This document shows, one piece after another, positions 57,943 to 64,000 of a DNA stretch of 64,000 nucleotides. The position numbers were made by a program, and so were the translations under genes. Position 1 is the first letter of the stretch. Each line of letters begins with the position of its first letter. The DNA is from Mycobacteroides immunogenum (GTDB lineage: Bacteria; Actinomycetota; Actinomycetes; Mycobacteriales; Mycobacteriaceae): contig NZ_CP011530.1 of NCBI RefSeq assembly GCF_001605725.1, positions 4,340,001 to 4,404,000 on the forward strand, written 5' to 3'. Under the pieces are notes generated by a model. That model did no database searches and had not been told where the DNA came from. It worked only from the letters and a program-made list of their open reading frames with translations.

Positions 57943-58820
57943 CCGTCGTCGTCGGATACCTTTCGGGCAAGGGCGGCAAGGGTGCCCTGCACCTGGCCGT
58001 CGAATCTGCCCGTGTCCTGGAAACCTCACTCACCGTCACGACCGTGGTGCCGAAGCCGTGGACCACGCTGTCGAAGGCCAAGATCGACGCCGAATACGCG
58101 CAATGGGCGCAGAAGCTTTCCGACGATTCCAGGTCCGAGGCCGCCGCTTACCTCGAGAAGATCGGCACCGGAATCGATGTGACATTCCACAATGTGGCGC
58201 ATCGTTCGGTGTCCGGAGGACTGTTGGAAGCCGTCGAGGCATCCGACGCCGACGTCCTGGTGGTCGGATCCGCCTCGGAAGGGCGACTCGGACAAGTGGT
58301 TTTGGGCTCGACGGGCGATAGATTGCTGCATTCCTCCCCGGTGCCGCTGGCCATCAGCCCACGCGGCTACCGCGGCTCGAAGGAGGGCACGGTCAGCCGG
58401 GTGACGTGCGGCTATCCCGGCACGGAAGATGCGGTCGACGTTGTGCAACAAGCCGTTCGGCTGACGCAGCGGCTGCACGCGCCGCTGCGTGTGGTCACCT
58501 TCGCCGTACGCGGCCGGACCATGCTCACCGCGGGTGTCGGACCGGAAGCCGAGGACGCGGTGCTTGCCAGCTGGGTCGCCCAATCCGAAGAGGCCCTGGA
58601 AGGGCTGCGCCACAGCGGCGTCGTGACAACCGATGTCGAGCTGAAGGTCGTCACCGGCGATACCTGGGACGACGCGTTGGACAACGCCGAGTGGAACGAC
58701 GGCGAGCTGCTGGTGCTCGGCAGCCGCCCGCACAGCACCGTGGCCCGGGTGTTCCTCGGGTCACGCGCGACGAAGATCGTCAGGCACAGCCCGGTCCCCG
58801 TCGTGGTGATGCCGGGCTAG
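57939..58820 (+). CDS. Tandem universal stress protein
   Basis: A 293-residue protein made of two Usp domains (about 1-140 and 145-293). The nucleotide-binding C-terminal motifs are VVGSASEGRLGQVVLGSTGD and VLGSRPHSTVARVFLGSRAT, with HSSPVPLAI and HSPVPVVVMP ending each half. ATG overlaps the rocE stop as ATGA, so it belongs to the arginine/ornithine operon; this link may tie transporter activity to stress or ATP sensing, which is inference. Confidence 0.92.
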   Translation: MTVVVGYLSGKGGKGALHLAVESARVLETSLTVTTVVPKPWTTLSKAKIDAEYAQWAQKLSDDSRSEAAAYLEKIGTGIDVTFHNVAHRSVSGGLLEAVEASDADVLVVGSASEGRLGQVVLGSTGDRLLHSSPVPLAISPRGYRGSKEGTVSRVTCGYPGTEDAVDVVQQAVRLTQRLHAPLRVVTFAVRGRTMLTAGVGPEAEDAVLASWVAQSEEALEGLRHSGVVTTDVELKVVTGDTWDDALDNAEWNDGELLVLGSRPHSTVARVFLGSRATKIVRHSPVPVVVMPG

Positions 58821-58831
58821 TTCCGGGCCGG

Positions 58832-59695
<864 letters not shown>

Positions 59696-59708
59696 CTAGC
59701 AGTATTTC

Positions 59709-59722
59709 TAGAACGTGTTCCA
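59709..59722. promoter_or_regulatory. KstR-type operator upstream of SDR
   Basis: TAGAACGTGTTCCA fits every defined position of the KstR consensus TnnAACnnGTTnnA and lies in a 16-base near-palindrome. It is in the promoter region of the minus-strand dehydrogenase gene (start 59665). A -10-like TAGCCT (59693-59698) sits between the box and the start codon. Confidence 0.7.
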
Positions 59723-59768
59723 GATCGAGTACCGCTCAGCGGACACCTTGCCAAACCGCACGGCCGGT

Positions 59769-60572
59769 CTAGAGATCGCGCAGGATCTCCGCACGCTTGT
59801 CGTTGTACTCGGCCTCGGACACCAACGAAGCCAACTTGAGTCGATCGAGCTCCGCCAGCCGGTCGGCCACCGAGCCACCGGCGCCGGCATCGGCACCCGC
59901 GGGTTCAGCCGGCTCTGTCTTGCGCAGAATCGCATCAATCTGTTGACGGACAACCGGATTGGATCGGATGTCTACCACGCCGTCGGTACCGATGCCGTTG
60001 GCCTTGAGCACCCTCATGATTTCGAAAAGCGGTCCGGCCTGCCCGGTGAGGTCGTATTCGCGCCCCTGGGACGAGCTGGTGAACTTGGCCGGCACCTGCC
60101 CGTTGAGTAGCGCGCTGCGCTGCCAATCGATCTGGAATTGCTCAGTACCGGGAACAACCAGCACCACCAGCTTGCCCCGGCTGAGGGCAGGTATCTGCAG
60201 TACGGACACCCGGGCCCGTGTCTCCGCACGGAATGGGGTGATCCCTTCCCCATGTATCTGCAGCGTCAGCTTGATGACCGGACGATCGTTGACGGTCATG
60301 CCGGTCTCGTTGGCCGCCACCACATCGGCGAGTGCCAGAACTCCGTTGGCCTCCAACAGCTTGCGCGCATCCTCGTTCTTGGTGAATGCCAATGTCAGCA
60401 CGAAAGCCAGGACAACGATCCCGATGGTGATGCCGACACCGCTGTACAACATCCAGCTGGTCGCGGGTTCGTCGATCACGTAATACATCACGATGAAAAT
60501 CGGCCCGACGATCCCGCAGAGCAGCGAAAAAGCCAGGATTTTGAGGAAGCGTGCCACCACGTTCATGGGCAT
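59769..60572 (-). CDS. SHOCT-domain membrane protein
   Basis: A 267-residue protein. Two N-terminal transmembrane segments (about 10-35 and 45-70) are followed by a soluble region (about 75-190) with no known motif. The C-terminal about 30 residues, DRLAELDRLKLASLVSEAEY then NDKRAEILRDL, form a SHOCT oligomerisation motif. Function unknown. Four in-frame ATGs cluster at the start; the third is used for spacing to AAGAGG. Confidence 0.75.
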   Translation of the reverse strand: MPMNVVARFLKILAFSLLCGIVGPIFIVMYYVIDEPATSWMLYSGVGITIGIVVLAFVLTLAFTKNEDARKLLEANGVLALADVVAANETGMTVNDRPVIKLTLQIHGEGITPFRAETRARVSVLQIPALSRGKLVVLVVPGTEQFQIDWQRSALLNGQVPAKFTSSSQGREYDLTGQAGPLFEIMRVLKANGIGTDGVVDIRSNPVVRQQIDAILRKTEPAEPAGADAGAGGSVADRLAELDRLKLASLVSEAEYNDKRAEILRDL

Positions 60573-60725
60573 CATCATCCTCTTCCCGCTCTCCCCATCA
60601 TCAAGAACCGACGAAGCACAACTGGACACCACCGTTCTCGCGGTAGCACCCATCGCCCGGTAGTAACCTCTAGCCCATCTACTGGCGCCAGCAGCCAGAG
60701 CTTTCGGGGAGACGGGGTCGGGCAA

Positions 60726-62705
60726 ATGTCGGGGCGGATCTATCTGCGATTGGTGCGCGGAATCACGGCAACATTCATCGTGGCCACGCTGGTTTTCACC
60801 GGGCTTCTCTACGGCGGAACAACCGCCGTGACTCAACAACTCAGAAGGATCAGCGCCGGTGTCGATCTGACCGGAGTCACCCTGGGCCTGGGCGGCACAG
60901 GCGACGGTCAGGCCCACACTCTTCCCTACAATTTTGGCTACGCGCCCACTCCAGAAGGATTGGTCGAAGCAGCCTTCACCATGCTGCAGGTGGTGGGTGT
61001 CCTTCCGAACCTCGGCTACAAACCGCCCGCCCATTCCGTCGTTCCGGACGGCGACACATTCAAGGCGGTCGAGTACCCCGCGGTAGTCCCGTTCCTCGAC
61101 GCGCTGTTCCGGGGTGCGGGCTACTCCCTCGCCGACTCCGTGGAGACCGGCGCAGAAAACATGCTGAAGGCGCTGCAAGATGTTCCCGCGGGCGAAAAGG
61201 TCACCATTGTCAGCATTTCGCAGGGCACCATGGCCGCCGAGCGGGTCAGGGCAGAGCTGGCGCGCAGACTAGCCAACGGCGAGCAGAACGTGCCCAACCC
61301 CGAGTTCAAGATGATCGGCAATCCCTACCGCCCAGACGGGGGCCTGCTGACCAGGTTCGCTTTCCTCTCACCGCTGTCCGCGATTCTGGGTATCCCGTTC
61401 GAACGCCCAGGGCCTGCCGATAGTCCTTTCAAGACAACCGATTACGCGAATCAGTACGATGGGTTCGCCGACTTCCCGAAGTATGCCAATCCACTGGCGA
61501 TCGTGAATGCGTTGGCGGGCATAGTGATCCAGCACGGGTTTCCGGGTTACTTCGCCGGCGATCCCAACGATCCGAATCGTGTGGAAACCACCGTGGGCAA
61601 CACCACGTACGTGACGTTCCCCAAGACACTGCCGCTGCTGGCGCCATTTCGCATTCCCCTCTCGTTGATCGGCGCGGAGCGCTTTGTTGACTTCCTCGAA
61701 CCCGTACTCAGGGTATTTGTCGAAATGGGCTACGACCGCACCGCCGATCCCAGTAAGACGCAACAGCTTCAGCTCTTCACGCCCCTCAGCAAGGTGACCG
61801 AGGCACTGAGCAAGCTGCCCGCGGCAATCGCACAGAGCTTGGACATCCTCAAAACCGGAAAATACACACCGACATTGCCCAAACCGATCGTTTCTCCGGA
61901 GACGTCAACGACCGATAAGCAATCGCCCGCCGCCACTGACAGCACAGGCACCCTCACTGCTGGCGAAAAAGATGAGACCACAACAGGTCTCAAGATCGAT
62001 GCCTCCGCGACACCCAGCGCAAAGCCATCGACACCGGCCCTCAGCGAGCAGACGACCGAATCCAAAGCCATCGGCAAGCAGGTCTCCGCGACGACAACCG
62101 ACGATGCCACCACCGGAAAACGCACCAGCACCGAGTCCGGCGAGAATGCGGCCCCGTCCCAACCTACCGATACGCACCCCGTCACACCCGCCGACAAGAC
62201 GGCCCCATCAACTCCGAGCGACTCCGACAAGTCGGCCGATGGCGCGACCGACAAGACGGACAAGGTGCCCGCGGCAGCGCCCGTCCGGGTCTCGACGACT
62301 TCTCCGAAGACCAAGACGCTGACATCACCGAAGCCCGCCACGGCGGCTCCAAGCACTCAGGCCGACCACGGCGCAGTGCCGGCGCCGAAGTCCGAGCCAG
62401 CCTCCGCGGCCGGCTCGACACCAGGTACCGCCAAGACCGACACAGCGTCGCCGTCCGAAAAGACAACGACCACAAGCACCGTCACCGGCACCAAGCAATC
62501 CGACAAGTCCACGCCGTCGCCGACCACCGCCGGTACCACGTCGGAAAAGTCCGGCACATCGGCGTCGACAGCCGGCGAGAACAAGTCCTCCCCTAACGAA
62601 AGCAAGCCTTCCTCGGTATCCGGATCTCACTCCGGCTCCGCCAAGGAATCCTCGGCGTCGAAGGAATCATCCTCGGCCAAGCACACCGAGAAGTCGGCGT
62701 CGTAA
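60726..62705 (+). CDS. PE-PPE-domain protein with long Ser/Thr-rich tail
   Basis: A 659-residue protein. An N-terminal hydrophobic segment (about 12-35) acts as signal or anchor. The PE-PPE (PF08237-like serine hydrolase) domain spans about 70-370, with FKAVEYPAVVPFLDALFRGA, VTIVSISQGTMAAERVRAEL holding the putative nucleophile Ser, and MIGNPYRPDGGLLTRF. Residues about 385-659 are low complexity (Ser, Thr, Ala, Pro, Lys) and probably extend through the envelope. No PE or PPE N-terminal domain is present. Confidence 0.83.
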   Translation: MSGRIYLRLVRGITATFIVATLVFTGLLYGGTTAVTQQLRRISAGVDLTGVTLGLGGTGDGQAHTLPYNFGYAPTPEGLVEAAFTMLQVVGVLPNLGYKPPAHSVVPDGDTFKAVEYPAVVPFLDALFRGAGYSLADSVETGAENMLKALQDVPAGEKVTIVSISQGTMAAERVRAELARRLANGEQNVPNPEFKMIGNPYRPDGGLLTRFAFLSPLSAILGIPFERPGPADSPFKTTDYANQYDGFADFPKYANPLAIVNALAGIVIQHGFPGYFAGDPNDPNRVETTVGNTTYVTFPKTLPLLAPFRIPLSLIGAERFVDFLEPVLRVFVEMGYDRTADPSKTQQLQLFTPLSKVTEALSKLPAAIAQSLDILKTGKYTPTLPKPIVSPETSTTDKQSPAATDSTGTLTAGEKDETTTGLKIDASATPSAKPSTPALSEQTTESKAIGKQVSATTTDDATTGKRTSTESGENAAPSQPTDTHPVTPADKTAPSTPSDSDKSADGATDKTDKVPAAAPVRVSTTSPKTKTLTSPKPATAAPSTQADHGAVPAPKSEPASAAGSTPGTAKTDTASPSEKTTTTSTVTGTKQSDKSTPSPTTAGTTSEKSGTSASTAGENKSSPNESKPSSVSGSHSGSAKESSASKESSSAKHTEKSAS

Positions 62706-62743
62706 CGGGAACGCACGCCACTGCGAACTCACCGGGTGACAAA

Positions 62744-62762
62744 GCGGGTCCACCCGCCTTAT
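62744..62762 (+). terminator. Weak intrinsic terminator after PE-PPE gene
   Basis: GCGGGT (62744-62749), a CC loop and ACCCGC (62752-62757) form a 6-bp stem followed by CTTAT. A short stem with a short T-run, so activity is uncertain. Confidence 0.4.
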
Positions 62763-62816
62763 ATTGGCAATGGATGTTGTCAATGACGTCGGCATCGAAC
62801 CTCAGGAGGCGCCCGG

Positions 62817-64000
62817 ATGCCCAAGCTCACCGTGGTCGACGAACCACAGACAGGCGACCCGCACCCGTTCGACTACTACTACCGCCCGGGAATGGACCTA
62901 CGCCCAATCCCCGAGGGCAAGAACGAGTTCGGGTGGATATGGAGCCACTGCCGGCACTATCTGTTTGATCCGTGGTTCGACGTCGAAGACGAGGTGACCC
63001 CCACCCCCGCGACGCGCATGTTCGATGACCACATGTGGCAGGGCGACGAGCCGATGGACGCAGTGGTGGAGCTTTTTCACGAACTGGGTTCCGCCCAAGC
63101 GCGCGCCTTGTTCGAGCAGGCCGTCGAGCACGGCATCGATAGCCTGGACGATCCTCCCGAGGCACTGCGCGCACTGTTCGCAGACGCCTACCGCGTCCCG
63201 CAGTGGTGGGACGCGGAGAAGGCCGAGCGGGGCCGGCAGCGAGCACGGCAGGTGACCACGGCGACCACCGCCGTCATGGCGACGTTCGCGGTGTTCGACA
63301 CCGTGATGAACTCCGATGTGTCGGCGGCGACCGGGGCCACCGGCCGGTTCCGCTATCAGAGCGCTCAGCGACTGGCCGAGACCAACCGGTTCTTCTCGAT
63401 GATCTTCGATCGCGACGGCCTGGTGCCGGGCTCCGAGCAGATCAAGCTGACCATGCGGGTGCGGCTGGTGCACTCGCTGGCCCGGCGGGGTCTGCGCAGC
63501 GCCTGGGGCGAGGACAATTTCGCCCAGTTCGGCGCACCGATCTCGAACGCGTCCATGTGCGGGTTCATCGAGGCGATGCTCGGGGCCCTACTCGTCGACT
63601 ATCGGCTCGGAAGATCTTGCACGCTGAGGGAAATCGACGATGTCTGGCATTACCTGTTGCGCTGGGCACTGATGTTCGGTGTCACCGAGGACTTGCTGCC
63701 CCGCACCGGAATCGATGCCATGCGCAACCTCGACTACCTATTGGCGCGCTCCGGGGACGCCTCGCGCTGGCGCGTCGAGCTCATCGAGGCGCTGGCCACG
63801 GGCATGTCCGGCGCACGCACGGGCCCGGTCCGCCGCCTCTTCGCCGAGGTGATCGCCGGACCCGGCTCCATGTTGATGGGGCCGTCGGCGATGGATGAAT
63901 TCTTCCGGGACACCACATTTCAGGGCGTCAACCACCGGCTCTCCGGCTGGCTGTTCAGCAGAGCCGCCGCGGTCAACGCGAACGCGAGCGCCGTCGTGGA
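62817..64000 (+). CDS. Oxygenase MpaB/DUF2236-family protein (partial)
   Basis: The first 394 codons of a protein whose 3' end lies beyond the window. The DUF2236 core is recognisable: GRFRYQSAQRLAETNRFFSM, then FGVTEDLLPRTG-type helices and a His-bearing IDDVWHYLLRW. The family includes the b-type-heme latex-clearing protein and fungal MpaB and is thought to be heme-dependent oxygenases. The N-terminal 120 residues form a family-specific leader. AGGAGG lies 7 bases before the ATG. The substrate is unknown. Confidence 0.68.
   Translation, partial: MPKLTVVDEPQTGDPHPFDYYYRPGMDLRPIPEGKNEFGWIWSHCRHYLFDPWFDVEDEVTPTPATRMFDDHMWQGDEPMDAVVELFHELGSAQARALFEQAVEHGIDSLDDPPEALRALFADAYRVPQWWDAEKAERGRQRARQVTTATTAVMATFAVFDTVMNSDVSAATGATGRFRYQSAQRLAETNRFFSMIFDRDGLVPGSEQIKLTMRVRLVHSLARRGLRSAWGEDNFAQFGAPISNASMCGFIEAMLGALLVDYRLGRSCTLREIDDVWHYLLRWALMFGVTEDLLPRTGIDAMRNLDYLLARSGDASRWRVELIEALATGMSGARTGPVRRLFAEVIAGPGSMLMGPSAMDEFFRDTTFQGVNHRLSGWLFSRAAAVNANASAVV

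Noticed and set aside
60138..60725. Upstream extension of the PE-PPE-domain protein
   Set aside because: Antisense to the SHOCT-domain gene; the signal/anchor segment begins at the ATG at 60726.
61769..62630. Minus-strand Val/Gly-rich frames within the Ser/Thr-rich tail
   Set aside because: Low-complexity artefact of the repetitive Ser/Thr/Ala codons on the opposite strand.

Overview
The window looks like a rapidly growing mycobacterium, most likely of the Mycobacteroides abscessus/chelonae group. It has high GC, many GTG starts and 4-nt gene overlaps. It also carries a complete mycofactocin cluster, sppA between rplO and secY, a cutinase, a PE-PPE-domain protein, F420-type luciferase-like enzymes, TIGR00027 methyltransferases and KstR-type operators. 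The species assignment is inferred from gene content and order only.

Layout. 0.2-5.7 kb (+): NfeD-like protein and flotillin, an F420-type oxidoreductase, rmlB-rmlC (dTDP-rhamnose for the cell-wall linker) and a Pro-rich membrane protein. 5.7-8.4 kb (-): secY-adk-map. 8.5-18.2 kb: an accessory block with a secreted HAD phosphatase and its coupled partner, a methyltransferase, an AI-2E-type permease, sppA, two paralogous FG-GAP-like lipoproteins and a second luciferase-like enzyme. 18.3-21.0 kb (-): rpsH-rplF-rplR-rpsE-rpmD-rplO. 21.2-27.7 kb (-): secreted proteins, gdhA, an acyltransferase and a carboxylesterase lipoprotein. 27.9-29.3 kb (-): rplN-rplX-rplE-rpsZ. 29.5-32.9 kb: cutinase-MFS pair and a KstR-box alpha/beta hydrolase. 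33.1-38.4 kb (-): the S10 operon rpsJ to rpsQ. The usual S10-spc array is therefore broken into four blocks (rpsJ-rpsQ, rplN-rpsZ, rpsH-rplO, secY-map).

38.8-42.8 kb: PNPOx-like flavoprotein, hotdog protein, P450 and thiolase-like protein. 42.8-45.0 kb (-): ethanolamine ammonia-lyase eutBC, preceded by what reads as the decayed C-terminus of an ethanolamine permease. 45.2-51.8 kb (-): mycofactocin genes mftA-B-C-D-E-F-G, with divergent mftR at 51.9 kb and a ferredoxin-reductase-type flavoprotein next to it. mftG has no ATG/GTG/TTG before its FAD motif and probably starts at a CTG overlapping the mftF stop.

53.8-58.8 kb: arginine/ornithine catabolism, with an Lrp/AsnC regulator divergent from ddaH-rocD-rocE-usp. 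58.8-59.7 kb (-): a mycofactocin-type short-chain dehydrogenase with a KstR box upstream. 59.8-64 kb: a SHOCT-domain membrane protein, a PE-PPE-domain protein with a long Ser/Thr tail, and the start of an MpaB/DUF2236 oxygenase cut by the window edge.

The three most informative observations are the two exact KstR-consensus boxes, the permease remnant that places eutBC directly behind the mycofactocin operon, and the segmented ribosomal array in which the separated blocks carry similar candidate promoters.
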